DNA of 64,000 nucleotides from Chlorophyllum brunneum. Taxonomy: Eukaryota > Basidiomycota > Agaricomycetes > Agaricales > Agaricaceae. Under the pieces are notes generated by a model. That model was given only the letters and a program-made list of their open reading frames with translations, was not told where the DNA came from and did no database searches. Shown here in pieces: positions 32,993-43,775 of the stretch. The DNA lies in contig OY756145.1 of assembly GCA_963576785.1 (NCBI GenBank), positions 434,001 through 498,000 on the forward strand. Direction: 5' to 3'. The translations under genes and the position numbers were made by a program. Positions within the stretch are counted from its first letter, which is position 1; every line of letters starts with the position of its first letter.

Positions 32993-34660
32993 CTAGGAAA
33001 AACTAACCAACTTGACAGGGAGCCAATCCACTTCCCTCGACTTCTCTATCAATTCTAATTCAAAACCCTCATCGACAAGTGTAACCAAATCATCTATGCT
33101 TGTCGGTCTCCAACGTGGTAGAAAACCTAACTCGAGTCGGAACGAAGGGAGGTGTATCACTTTTCTCCTCTGCTTCACCAAATCTACGAAAACGTCTCCT
33201 CGAGAAATGATAGGTAGTTGTTGCGGTGCTCCACGTAACCTCGTAAACACTCCGTCTTTTGCGTACTCCTGATTGGGAGAGTGTAACGAGAGGCTTTTTA
33301 GAGCAGGGAGATATATGACGTGATCGGCGGAGGATAATGGTGTGAGTATATTTAATACCTTCTCGAGGTAGTTGTGATCGTCTTCGAGTAATGTGAGGTT
33401 TTGAAGGGAGGGTAGAGCATGGAATATGAATTTGAGAGCAGGGACGGATTCTCCTGTGTAATCGCGTATGTAACCGAGCTCGAGGTTGATAGAGGGGGGT
33501 AAGCGTGCGAGGAAGGTAGTTAACACATGGTCCCAGTCATGACTCCATGGGACGTCACCCGTGAGACTTAGACGACGAAGAGCGGGGAAGTGCATGTGTC
33601 GGAAGAGAGCGTCGTCCCATAAACTTGCGAGACATGACCATTCGAGCCACTCGAGGTGGGGGAGGACGACGGTGTCTTTGAGAGTAAGGCTTATGGAACC
33701 ATTTCGGACCGGGTTAGGGTGTTTAGAATGGAATTCTATGAGGTTTGGACAACTTTTGAGTAGCTCGAGTGAGGCGTTGATGTGTGGACAGATGAGGTTG
33801 ACAACTGTTATTTGTTTCCAAGGAAGGAGAGGAACGACTTTTACGTTCATTAGAGTTATTCGCTTCAGGGAGCGAAGTTCGGACAATTCAATCAATGAGT
33901 CGATACGTTCCGAACGGATGGAAAGGTCGGATAACCTTACGAAGGATTTCGAGAGGAGGTGTAACCAGCGGATCGGTGCGTCTAGCTTTAGACTTCCAAT
34001 TTTACCGCTATTCTCGCAAAAGATGGCGTGCTGGAGAGTGTCGAGGTGACCGTTCATATGGTCAGGATTATTGTACGGTATTGTGTTCTCTATTTCCCAC
34101 TTTTCACCGATGGTGAGTTTGAGGTCGAAGGGTTTGGAACCGGCACGGGTGAAATAGGTGCGAAGAAGGGAAGAGGTGTCGTCCGGAGATAGGTGGTATT
34201 TCCAGTGCCAATCAAGCTTTGCCCAAAGCTGAGGCATTGAGAGTACGACTTTACGCCATTGTGAAGATACAGCACATAGTGCGAAAATGGGAAGGACAAG
34301 AGGCTGTGCATTGGGTCTTCGGATGCGTTGGTGTGAGGAATTGTACTCGGAAGGTGGGCACACGAGCTCAAATATGGCGGAAAGGATGTTGGGTGGGAGG
34401 TTTGCGGCTGGGGATTGTAGTTCGTTTAGTCGTTGGCAACGTGTAGCACGTTCTTCGTGGAGTTTCCGAATTGCATCGTCTATTCGGTCAATGTCTTGAC
34501 AAATTAGACGTGATTCGTCGTTCGGCAAATGGGGTCGGAGAGGAACCAAGGAGAGAGAACTTGGTGTTGGGAAAGTGTAGAATGGTGCATTGGTGGTTTC
34601 TTTGACTTTCTCGATGCTTGGGGGGTGTCCGCACTGGGGACATACGGTGAGGGCGCCCAT
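32993..34660 (-). CDS. F-box protein, CxxC-helix-F-box-LRR type
   Basis: Single exon, 555 residues from ATG at 34660. It begins with VCPQCGHPP (CxxC), then a Ser/Pro linker, a charged helix (DIDRIDDAIRKLHEERATRC), the F-box NLPPNILSAIFELVCPP and the signature AVSSQWRKVVLSMPQLW. The tail contains leucine-rich segments including ASLELLKSCPNL. It is the same architecture as the 20739 gene but diverged. The role is inferred as a Skp1-binding SCF subunit with unknown target. No frame damage. It is divergent from the SDS3-like gene, 725 bp away. Confidence 0.9.
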   Translation of the reverse strand: MGALTVCPQCGHPPSIEKVKETTNAPFYTFPTPSSLSLVPLRPHLPNDESRLICQDIDRIDDAIRKLHEERATRCQRLNELQSPAANLPPNILSAIFELVCPPSEYNSSHQRIRRPNAQPLVLPIFALCAVSSQWRKVVLSMPQLWAKLDWHWKYHLSPDDTSSLLRTYFTRAGSKPFDLKLTIGEKWEIENTIPYNNPDHMNGHLDTLQHAIFCENSGKIGSLKLDAPIRWLHLLSKSFVRLSDLSIRSERIDSLIELSELRSLKRITLMNVKVVPLLPWKQITVVNLICPHINASLELLKSCPNLIEFHSKHPNPVRNGSISLTLKDTVVLPHLEWLEWSCLASLWDDALFRHMHFPALRRLSLTGDVPWSHDWDHVLTTFLARLPPSINLELGYIRDYTGESVPALKFIFHALPSLQNLTLLEDDHNYLEKVLNILTPLSSADHVIYLPALKSLSLHSPNQEYAKDGVFTRLRGAPQQLPIISRGDVFVDLVKQRRKVIHLPSFRLELGFLPRWRPTSIDDLVTLVDEGFELELIEKSREVDWLPVKLVSFS

Positions 34661-35385
34661 GGGATTAGTGTGGTCGGGGAGGAAGCAATGGGAAGTAAAG
34701 AAGCGGACCGGTTAAATATCAGAAGCATGGTCCGGATATGGTCATCCTGAGAACCCAGGTAGGTGACCCTGAATCGGAACTGCACCCCATTGAGCCATCA
34801 AGCATTTGTGGGCCAAGAACACTTATGTTTGGCCTGAGAAGAACAGAAACCAGGCAAAAATCGCGGGTTGAGCGAAAATTGCGATTGAGGCAGTGTGCGT
34901 ATAAGGATGGATCCCACTCCGCCAAGGCATAAGAGTGTGTTCAAAAGCGAACTACGTGACATGCAGAATCTAAGAAAAGGAATGAAAACTGTCAATGGGA
35001 AGTGCGCCACATACCGCATGACAAAAATTCCGTTTCTAGTGGTCGCTGATCAGCTAGCAGCTAATATTTACGAGTTATCGGTTCGTGTTCCGAACAAGTC
35101 CAGCTGACGGGTGGGAACACCGAAATCGTAGCGCCGTTTGAGTAATTCCTTGCAAACACCCTCGGCTTGGGTCGACATACGCTATAGACGGCGTATCTCC
35201 TGGAAGCCCTGGGGTAACACAAACCACTGGGCATAACAAAGTTCAATCGACAAAACAAGCACAATCCAATCTCAGATCGAAGGTTCGATCGTGTGACGTG
35301 GTGTCATTAGCCGTGTCACGCTGCGTCACATTTGCAAAAGCGTTCAGCTCGAGTTCACAACAGCCAGCCCAGCACACCACAGACG
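34661..35385. promoter_or_regulatory. Divergent promoter region, F-box gene and SDS3-like gene
   Basis: Non-coding interval between two divergent genes. No TATA box or tandem element is evident, and short frames on both strands lack family support. Confidence 0.4.
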
Positions 35386-36594
35386 ATGCCCCCACAGCAA
35401 GGCATGTTCTCACTCCCGCCAGGCTCAGCACAGCGAGCAAGGACCGGGTACATGGCAGGAGATATGGGCGAGATGGGTCCCAGCGTCGCGGGAGGTGTTG
35501 GCGGAGGAGGTGCAGTTTACATGTATCATGGCCATGCCACCATTGCAGGGCCCAGTTCAAGAAGCCACGGTGCGCTTTTACACTGGTACAAGGAATCTGT
35601 TGTGCTGAACGGAGTTTAGCTGTGCTCGATGATGGAAAGAAGGAGAAGAGGAAAAGGGAGATCGCGGGGAAGCTAGGGAAGGAAATGATTGATAGAAGAG
35701 AGGAGTACGTTCTGTCTACCGTTCTATCGTCCACCTTGTTGATGACGTTGCGTTCGCCGTGGTGCTGCAGCGGACGTTATTACCACGAAAACGTCTCCCA
35801 GCTTCACGCTATGTCGGTACAGCTTGCACTCCGCCCCGAAACACACCCCATGTACAATCTCAGGCTACTGCCTGTCTCTCTTGAGCGGTCTGCGGTACTC
35901 GCGCAGCTAGAGAACGAAGAGCGGTATGCCAACGAATGTGCACAGACCGCGTATGATGAAGAGCGTGAGAGGGTGGAAGACGAGTGGAAGCGGGGACGAG
36001 ACCGCGTACGGGAACGGTTACTCGAAGGAATTGAAGAGAGAAGAAGAAAAGCTCGCGAGGAGAAAGAGGGCGAGGGTGCGATGGGAGGTGTGTAATTGCG
36101 TCCGCACGATTTGAGGGTTTGTGCTGATGATAGGCTCAATAGACGCCACCCTCGACGTCCACTCGAGACCACCCATAACGCGTAAACTCCGTAACAAACT
36201 GGGAACCTCTCCACCGCCAACGCCTGGCCCACCTGCTAACGGCGCGCTCATCAGCAGTTTACCCATCACCTCTGGCCCATTCCCTAACCCACATTCGCTA
36301 TCAGTGGATGAGATACCTTCACTTTTTCCCCTACCGCTCACTTCGACGACGTCGTCGAGCGGCGCTGGCGCAGGCGGCGGGGGTGGCAATGGTGGCGGTG
36401 GAGGTGGAGGTGGCAGACGAAGACCAAAAGGTGGAGGCGCAGGTCAGAACCAGGCCATTGGAGGTCTGGGAAAGAGTATTGCGATGTTGGGGATAAACAA
36501 GGATCCAGAAGCAGACAACGACATGATTGATATTCGTAGAGGGAATAAACGCCGACGGAACGCTGCCGCCACACTTGGTCCGAAGACAAGTTGA
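35386..36594 (+). CDS. SDS3: Sds3-like histone deacetylase complex subunit, 4 exons
   Basis: Model: join(35386..35569,35620..35704,35771..36087,36134..36594), 348 residues. The central region is the Sds3-like family coiled coil: KRKREIAGKLGKEMIDRRED, then HAMSVQLALRPE and a long charged helix with EERYANECAQTAYDEERE. Known members are subunits of the Sin3/Rpd3L histone deacetylase complex in the nucleus and are needed for its integrity. The N-terminus is Gly-rich and the C-terminus has a long Gly tract (about residues 270-300) followed by a basic cluster (RRGNKRRR) that could serve as a nuclear localisation signal. Family membership rests on the coiled-coil pattern, so the specific ortholog is less certain than the family. 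Confidence 0.75.
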
Positions 36595-36954
36595 CCACTG
36601 CGCCTCGTTCCTCTCGTACTCGTTCTACCACCCTCGTCTCGTGCCTTATTTATTTTTGTATTGTGGGTGCCATCATCAGCTCACGATCCGCGTGTCCATG
36701 GATGACTAACAATGCCATCAAGATTGTGTAGTGAATGAATAATTTTCCGGATAACCTGATAGCCGCTTATTGGCCGTATGCGCCGCGGAGGCAATGGGGA
36801 CTCCAACACTGCTGCGCTCCCACAGAATCAACCTACACCCCACGGGACACCACCTATATAGGGAGTGAGTCCCTATATTTGGAACCACTGATTTATAAAC
36901 CACTTTCGATTCCTCTGTCTTTGTTCTCAGGGGTACTCCTTTCTCTCATCGATT
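36595..36954. other. Spacer with probable promoter of the hydrolase gene
   Basis: Non-coding between two plus-strand genes. A TATAGGGAG-type element sits near 36856-36864, about 90 bp ahead of the next start codon; its function is unproven. Confidence 0.35.
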
Positions 36955-38113
36955 ATGAGTTTCTGCAAAGATTGTGTTCGCGGTGATTAGTGTTTTATCA
37001 TTGTTGCAGTCGCGATCGATATTGATCTTGCTGCAGGCGTTAGGCACGAGGGGACACCGGAAGGTATGTGTCCTCCGATTACACCTCTTCCAGCCATTTA
37101 AGTGTCTTTTCTACAGGCAAGCAGGACACCATCAATGGCGTTCCAGTTTACATCGCAACCCCAAGCGTCGACTACCCGAAAGATAAGGCAGTCCTTTTCC
37201 TTCCGGACATCTTCGGGTGGCAGTTGATCAACGCTCAGGTGTGTTTTTCCTTTACTCAAACTGTGCGCTTCAGCCTGAATCTGGCTTATTAGCTCCTCGC
37301 TGACGACTTTGCCCGCAACGGTTTTTACGTGCGTGATTAGTTTCTCTGGATATGAGGCTGATTCCTTAATCACACTTTTACAGACCGTCATTCCCGACTT
37401 TCTCAATGGCGATCCTCTTGCTCCTGATGCTCATAGCCAGCCAGTCTGTCTACGAGCCCACTATTTACTCGTATGAGTGAATGCTGATGCGTTCTTGCGA
37501 TAGGGCTTTGACCTCATGAAATGGTTTGTCAATCACACAGCGGATCACACTCGCCCACCCCTGGACAAGGTCATCGCCGGACTCAAGGAAAAAGGTGTAA
37601 AGGAGTTTGGTGCGGTTGGCTACTGCTTTGGTGGTGCGACCCGATATTATCACCAGTTGGATGTCAAGTTATTGACGAGCCCTTGAATTGATTTTCTAGG
37701 TCGCTACGTTTTTGATCTTGCATTTGAAAACGTTATCAAGGTGGCCGCAGTCGCACACCCTTCTCTGCTTGTGATCCCCCAAGATCTGGAGGTAGGTTTA
37801 TCACATGTGGGAGAGATTGAAGTCTTTATCAGGACTGATATGACGCAATCATAAACAGAAATTCGCTAAAGAATCCACGGCACCTTTGCTTATCAACAGT
37901 TGCACCACCGATACACAATTCCCACTGGAAGCGCAGGCTAAGGCTGATGAGATTTTTGGGAATGACAAGTATAAACCTGGATACAAGAGGTTGTACTTTG
38001 AGGGATGCACGCACGGGTTTGCTGTTCGTGGTGATTTGAGTGACCCGAAGGTTAAGGCGGGTAAAGAGGGTGCTTTCACTGCTACTGTTGAGTGGTTCTT
38101 TAAGCACCTCTGA
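36955..38113 (+). CDS. Dienelactone hydrolase family protein, 8 exons
   Basis: Model: join(36955..36982,37037..37063,37117..37238,37293..37328,37384..37443,37504..37633,37700..37791,37859..38113), 249 residues. The first two exons (28 and 27 nt) give the conserved start MSFCKDCVRGVRHEGTPEG. It has the alpha/beta-hydrolase fold with the family Cys-Asp-His triad: nucleophile C132 in GYCFGG, D183 in SCTTDTQFP, H217 in CTHGFAVRG. Relatives hydrolyse lactones in aromatic-compound catabolism, and many fungal members of this cytosolic subgroup have unknown natural substrates. Length is normal. No sign of damage. Confidence 0.93.
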
Positions 38114-38503
38114 GTGTTTGGTGTGCACGCTGTGAGAAATGATTTATGCCGTATATAACCCAGAGGAGAGTGTAAATACTATCTATGTACGTAAGGACGG
38201 AACAATTCCGACATTGGCGTTGATCCCACCTTGGTTTGGCCCTTGATGGCATGAGAGTGCATGTTGACCACACGTCTGCTATGGACGGTCACCTGTGGTT
38301 CGTTATCACAAAGCATTTCATCACTTGTCTGTAACCTGCTCATTGTGACACATCCAGCCACCTCTGACTCATTTCCACAGATTTATACCCGGGTTGTTAT
38401 ACGTTCTCTACAAAATTTGACTCCCGAACCATTTGTGCTTCAGATTAGGACCGCCAAACGATACCCACACGCTATCACGACAAATCCTTGGAAACAACCT
38501 AAA
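38114..38503. other. Spacer before TPT1
   Basis: 3' flank of the hydrolase gene and promoter/leader of the tRNA phosphotransferase gene. Nothing else recognised. Confidence 0.35.
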
Positions 38504-39609
38504 ATGACTTCTCGAACTGAGCCAACTGCAAGCTCAGTTGCGACCGACGGAGATCCAGGCGCGTCGCAAGATCAACGTCGAAATCAAAACCGCAAGCAAA
38601 AGCAGAAGCAACAAGGAGGCGCCAACCGTGGTGGAAAGCAGAGTGGAAGTGGTGGAAGAGGTGGAAAGAGTGAAAAACTTCGTGGGATGGAACGGGATTC
38701 GCCGGAAGTGAGGTTGTCAAAAACTTTGTCCTGGATATTGAGGCATGGAGCTGCGTCGGAGGGATTGATGATGAGAGGTGATGGGTTTGTTCGGATTGAT
38801 GATCTGGTGAGTTTTTTGGTATCTAGTGTTCGGCGTGTCTACTGATAACTACAAATTTATTGTTGTTGCTGTTGTTCAGTTCAAGAATGCTCGGATAAAA
38901 CCTCTTGGTTTGAATTTGGAGCGGTTGAAAGGGATTGTTGGTGATGATTCGAAGCAGCGGTTTAATTTGGTTTTTGAGCAGGGTGATGGAATTCGTTTGA
39001 ATCATACTGCTGTTGGAGGAGATGGAGATGGGAAGGGTGTATGGTTGATTAAGGCGAATCAAGGACATTCGATAAGTGTGCGTGTGGTCTCTCACTTTAC
39101 ACTGATATCTTTGCTGATGGTATGCGCAAAACAGACTGTCAAGCTCGAGTTCAAACCTATACTCAGCGTATCGGATATACCTTCAAGATTGGCTGTACAT
39201 GGTACGACGAACTCTGCTTGGAAGATTATAGAGAAGGAAGGCTTGTCGAAAATGAAGAGGAATCATATACATTTGGCACAAGGCGTTGGTGGAGATAATG
39301 TAATAAGTGGTGTGTACTATATCTCTTTCCCAAAGCCCCAAGCCGTCGAAGTTTGACTTGATTTTCTTGATGACAGGCATGCGAAGGTCATCACAAATAC
39401 TCATATTCATCAACGTTCAAAAAGCGCTTGATGCAGGGATAAAGTTCGATATATCTGATAATGGTGTTGTGTTGACGGAGGGTGATGAGAGGGGGTATTT
39501 GAATCCTGAATTCTTTGACCGGGTTGAGGATGCGAAAACGAGGAAGGCGTTGAGTGGGTGGGAGGGAGGTGGAGAGATTGTGAATGAGGCTGTTGCTACC
39601 GAGTCTTGA
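38504..39609 (+). CDS. TPT1: tRNA 2'-phosphotransferase, 4 exons
   Basis: Model: join(38504..38806,38880..39077,39135..39309,39377..39609), 302 residues. It belongs to the KptA/Tpt1 family, which removes the 2'-phosphate left at the tRNA splice junction by transferring it to NAD+. The core starts at LSKTLSWILRHGA (conserved Arg-His), continues with WLIKANQGHSI (second conserved motif), HGTTNSAWKIIEKEGL, a NHIHLAQG segment that contributes to NAD binding, and ILIFINVQKAL. An N-terminal basic, Gln/Gly-rich tail of about 65 residues (RNQNRKQKQKQQGGANRGG) probably aids RNA binding. The catalytic residues appear to be in place. Confidence 0.95.
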
Positions 39610-39810
39610 AGCAATCGTCGCTCGTATTTTGTGTATCGAGTTCGAGTTACTTACCAATCGACTTGACTTGGTAGTCAAAGCTGAGGGACTCAAGTCATGA
39701 GCTTGTACTATCATTCGCTGAACAAGATACGTTCAAGTCATTTAGTACGTAACATGACATGAACCTGATACTGGACCCACCCGTGACCCAAGACGCGTTT
39801 CTTCTGTGCC

Positions 39811-41400
39811 ATGGCTACAGCATCCACATGTCCCTATTGCCACCAGACAAAATTCGATGCGTCCGCGGGGTTGCTTCCCTCCGGTCTTTCCCTGGAAGAC
39901 GAGGTCAACTTCCTTGATGCTGAAGCACGTAGACTAGAGCTCCTTATACCCCAAATCCACGCAAAACGAAAAGCATTATTCACAAGACTGAATACTATTC
40001 GGTCCATTACGGGGGCCTTGCCGCCAGAGGTACTCTCTCTCGTTTTTCAAGAATTTTGCGCCTATTATCCGCGCAAAAGCAGGAAGCTGTGTGTCGGGAG
40101 TGAGGAGGAACACGAAGATGATGAAGATGGTAAGGGAGAGGATGGGAGGGGGGATAGGGCTTTACGCGTCTCAGGCCAGACGAGGTGGTACAATATACGC
40201 CTTGCTTTGCGCCTTGGTAGCGTCTCGTCCCAATGGCGCGACGTCGCGCATTCCACGCCGCAGCTATGGAGCACGTTCCACTCCAAACCCTTTGCGGACG
40301 CAAACGTGAGGAATGATTCCTCCTTCATCTCTTTGGCTCTCGAACGATCCCGCACGCTCCCACTGCGATTGGACTTTGACTTTGACGTGATCTGGAGGAG
40401 AACGATAGAGAGTTCCGAACTCTTCGATCCTTCTGTCGATGAACGAATAAACGAGAGTCTTTCGAGAGTGGAAGAGCTCAGCCTTGTTTACCCTTCAAAT
40501 AAATGGCTAGAGGTTGGACCACAGCTCTCGCAGCTTTCGAAGCTGGCAATGGTCACCTTCGACATCGATTCTAAAATGGAGAACTCAGAACTACGTCTCT
40601 CCAATAGCCCATCACTCCGTTCTCTTACACTTGTGTCTCCCCTCACACGAATCCGCCTTCCTTCGATGTGCAACATCACGATTCTCAATCTACGCCGGAC
40701 TCACCCGGACACCTGCATTCAACTCTTGCTCGAATGCCCAAGGTTGGTTGTATTTCGCGCAATACCGCGTCAACGTGAAATCACAAACCCCATGCCCCCC
40801 ACGCGGACTTGCAACGTTCCAATCACATTTGAAGATCTACGTGTATTTAATTGGTTAGGACACCTTGATGCCTGGGACAGAAATTGCCTGATGCAATCCA
40901 TTCACCTACCCGCCATCGTCGAGCTTTCATTGTACACCATGGACAGTATACCGAGTGCTCTTGAGGAATTCTCTTCCAAGTTACCTCCTACGCTTCGCTC
41001 ACTCTCATTCGGCAGTTTTGGGTTCGACTACCTTCTTGACACCAAGTTCCAGGAACTAATGAGTCTCGCACTGGTTCACTGTGGAAAAGAGTTCGTTCTC
41101 ACTACAATGTATCGACTTGGAGAAAGTGTAGATGGGGAATTCCTGCTGTTTCCGAGGTTGAAGAAAATAACGCTAAATGGGCCGAAGCTGACCAGTGCCT
41201 TTTTCGAAGGGTTGGCTGGGATGTGTGAAAGGCGGGTTGAGAGGGGTACCTCTTTAAGCCTCAATCTCGAGCTGGGCCCGAGTGGGCTCAAGTGGCCAGA
41301 CATTGCGCAGAGGAGGTTGATGAAGTTGCGACCGGCGTTGACGGTGACAGTCAATCGGAAAGTATGTTTTCCGGCATCATTGGATACTCCGGTAATATGA
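39811..41400 (+). CDS. F-box protein, tandem copy 1
   Basis: Single exon, 529 residues. Order: STCPYCHQTKFDAS (CxxC), a helix with EARRLELLIPQIHAKRKALF, the F-box ALPPEVLSLVFQEFCAYYP, an acidic loop of about 20 residues, the signature RLGSVSSQWRDVAHSTPQLW, then leucine-rich repeats including CIQLLLECPRLVVF, ending in a LMKLRPALTVTVN tail. It is a probable SCF substrate receptor. The acidic insertion between the F-box core and the second half differs in every copy. The frame is intact. It is preceded by TPT1 on the same strand, 201 bp away. Confidence 0.9.
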   Translation: MATASTCPYCHQTKFDASAGLLPSGLSLEDEVNFLDAEARRLELLIPQIHAKRKALFTRLNTIRSITGALPPEVLSLVFQEFCAYYPRKSRKLCVGSEEEHEDDEDGKGEDGRGDRALRVSGQTRWYNIRLALRLGSVSSQWRDVAHSTPQLWSTFHSKPFADANVRNDSSFISLALERSRTLPLRLDFDFDVIWRRTIESSELFDPSVDERINESLSRVEELSLVYPSNKWLEVGPQLSQLSKLAMVTFDIDSKMENSELRLSNSPSLRSLTLVSPLTRIRLPSMCNITILNLRRTHPDTCIQLLLECPRLVVFRAIPRQREITNPMPPTRTCNVPITFEDLRVFNWLGHLDAWDRNCLMQSIHLPAIVELSLYTMDSIPSALEEFSSKLPPTLRSLSFGSFGFDYLLDTKFQELMSLALVHCGKEFVLTTMYRLGESVDGEFLLFPRLKKITLNGPKLTSAFFEGLAGMCERRVERGTSLSLNLELGPSGLKWPDIAQRRLMKLRPALTVTVNRKVCFPASLDTPVI

Positions 41401-41596
41401 TATATACTTTAACTTGTTCGTAACCAGTTCTTGTGTCGGAAATCTGTTCTCGTTAGTGGCATTAGCATTGCCCCCGCACTGCATTGAGGATACCTTGTTT
41501 ATTGTTTTACCTATGATCATGTGACGATCAAGGTGCCAGCACCCAGGCTCTTTTTCCTAACCAGCCCCAAACCAGACTACGCGTTTCCTCTGTGCC

Positions 41597-43204
41597 ATGG
41601 ACACGACATACACATGCTCTTACTGCCATCAGACAAAATTCGATGCGTCTGCAGGGGTGCTTCCTTCCGGTCTTTCCCTGGAGGGCGAAGACAACTTCCT
41701 TCGTGCCGAAGCACATCGGTTGGAGCTCCTTATCGTCCAAATTCATGCGCAACGAAAAGCACTGCTCAGAAGACTGAATGCTATTCAATCCACCACGAGA
41801 GTCTTCCCGCCGGAGATTCTCTCTCTCGTTTTTCAAAACTTTTGTGCGTATTATCCGCCCAAAAACCGGATATTGCATATTTGGAACGAGGAAGGAAACG
41901 TGGATTATGAACATGACGAGGGAGACAATGGGAGCGGGGGTGGGACTTCGTCTGGTTCATGTATCCCAAGCCAGAGGGAGTGGTATGATACACGCCTTGC
42001 CTTGCGCCTCAGCAGCGTTTCATCACAATGGCGCGAGTTGGCACATTCTACTCTGCAGCTATGGGGCACTATCCACTCCAATCCCGCTGACGACATAACG
42101 ATGAAGAATGACACCTCCCTCATCTCTCTGGCTCTCGAGCGATCCGGCAGGGTTCCACTACGAGCCGAATTTGATTTCAGCTCAAGGATGAATCCAGTAG
42201 CGAGCACGATACTCTTCGATCCTTCCATCGATAAACGGCTGAAAGAGAGTCTTTCGAGAGTGGTAGAGCTCAACCTTGTTTCTGCTTCGAAGAAATGGTT
42301 AGAGGTTGTACCAAAGCTCTCGCAAGTTTCCAAGTTGGCAATAGTCAACCCCAACAGCCTGGCCACTGGTACTCACCCTGAGGACTCAGAACTATGTCTC
42401 TCCAACAGCCCATTCCTCCGTTCTCTTGTACTGGAATCTTCCATCACACGAGTCCGCCTTCCTTCTGTGTCCAACATCACAATTCTAAATCTACGGTGCA
42501 TGCATCCGGGCACCTGCATTCAACTCTTGCTTCAATGTCCAAAATTAGTTGTGTTCCATGCAGAACCACATCTCCCCCAATCCGTAGAATCCCTGCTTCC
42601 TGCTCTCAACCTTCCGATCACGTTTGAAGATCTGCGCATATTCAATTGGATAGGGTCCGGTGATCCCTGGGACAGTTTCTTGTTGCGGTCCGTTCATCTA
42701 CCTGTCCTCGTCAAGCTTATGTTACTCGCCCTGAGGCATATGGTGGATTACGCTCAGGCTGAGACATTCTTTTCCGGTTTGTCTCCCACCCTTCGCTCAC
42801 TCCGGGTGGGCCGCCTTGAGTTTGACTACCTTCCTCACACAAGGCTCCAGGCCTTGATAAATTTAACGCTAGAATCCTCTGAAGAAGAGTTCATTCTTGC
42901 TGCAATTGACCGACTTGGAAAAACTGTAGACAGGGAATTCCTGTTATTCCCGAGGTTGAAGAAAATCAGGCTAAACCGGTTGGAATATAGACTGAGTCAT
43001 GGTTGCGTCGAAAAGTTGGTTGAGATGTGTGGAAGGCGGGTTGAGAAGGGTATCTTCTTTTGCCTCGAGATTGATGATCTTTCAAATGACTTCGTGTGGT
43101 CAGATCTCGCAAAAAGGAGGTTGAGGGAGTTGCAGCCGGCGTTAACGGTGACACTTAATGGGGACGTGTGTTTTCCGACATCATTGGACACGCCCGAAAT
43201 ATGA
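41597..43204 (+). CDS. F-box protein, tandem copy 2
   Basis: Single exon, 535 residues, same architecture as copy 1: YTCSYCHQTKFDAS (CxxC), helix, F-box VFPPEILSLVFQNFCAYYP, a Glu/Asp/Gly-rich loop, signature RLSSVSSQWRELAHSTLQLW, leucine-rich tail and LRELQPALTVTLN end. It differs from copy 1 throughout but keeps every block, so it appears functional. Target unknown. The promoter segment resembles those of copies 1 and 3. Confidence 0.9.
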   Translation: MDTTYTCSYCHQTKFDASAGVLPSGLSLEGEDNFLRAEAHRLELLIVQIHAQRKALLRRLNAIQSTTRVFPPEILSLVFQNFCAYYPPKNRILHIWNEEGNVDYEHDEGDNGSGGGTSSGSCIPSQREWYDTRLALRLSSVSSQWRELAHSTLQLWGTIHSNPADDITMKNDTSLISLALERSGRVPLRAEFDFSSRMNPVASTILFDPSIDKRLKESLSRVVELNLVSASKKWLEVVPKLSQVSKLAIVNPNSLATGTHPEDSELCLSNSPFLRSLVLESSITRVRLPSVSNITILNLRCMHPGTCIQLLLQCPKLVVFHAEPHLPQSVESLLPALNLPITFEDLRIFNWIGSGDPWDSFLLRSVHLPVLVKLMLLALRHMVDYAQAETFFSGLSPTLRSLRVGRLEFDYLPHTRLQALINLTLESSEEEFILAAIDRLGKTVDREFLLFPRLKKIRLNRLEYRLSHGCVEKLVEMCGRRVEKGIFFCLEIDDLSNDFVWSDLAKRRLRELQPALTVTLNGDVCFPTSLDTPEI

Positions 43205-43775
43205 CATTTACTTTAACTTGTTTGTAACCTTGGCTTGGGAGTCTATTCTCGTGTTAAACTATCACACTGTTGTTCATACTGGTTCAAATGTCCAAGTTCC
43301 ACGCCAAGTGGCTCTGTAATCAAAATTGAGGTTGAGGGATTCAGGCACTCAGGTGATACAGAGCTCGGATTCACGCGAGGTTAACAGGATTAGGATACCA
43401 GAATTGCGAATCGAATGGGGGTAAGAAGTGAGCGCTAGCGAGCCATTATCTTTGGATTCTAACAGACTTTGGAGCGTAACTTGCTACTTCCTTTACAATA
43501 ACAAGGGCCGTGATCACCCCGGTCTGAGTTCTAAAATACATTGTTGTACACTCCTTGTTTACTCCCCAATCCCTCCTCTGTCACCCCGTTTCCAGTCCCT
43601 TCAACACTTCCCTCAGCCATTGGCAGTTTTCAGAGTCATCCACCGAGCAAGGTACTCACACTGGTCGGTCTTTTTGGCTGGTGGTCAGTACATAACATAA
43701 ACCAAACCTCGATACTGCAGCCGCCTGCACCCAAGACTCTTGCCTCGGACCAGATTACGCGTTTTCCTCCGTCCC
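43205..43775. other. Spacer between tandem F-box copies 2 and 3
   Basis: Longer than the spacer between copies 1 and 2 by about 370 bp. The last ~70 bp resemble the segments before the other two copies. The remaining insertion shows no coding capacity or terminal repeats that I can see. Confidence 0.5.

Noticed and set aside
36338..36631. Frames opposite and alongside the Gly-rich tail of the Sds3-like gene
   Set aside because: They are generated by the GGT/GGC repeat composition and have no independent support.
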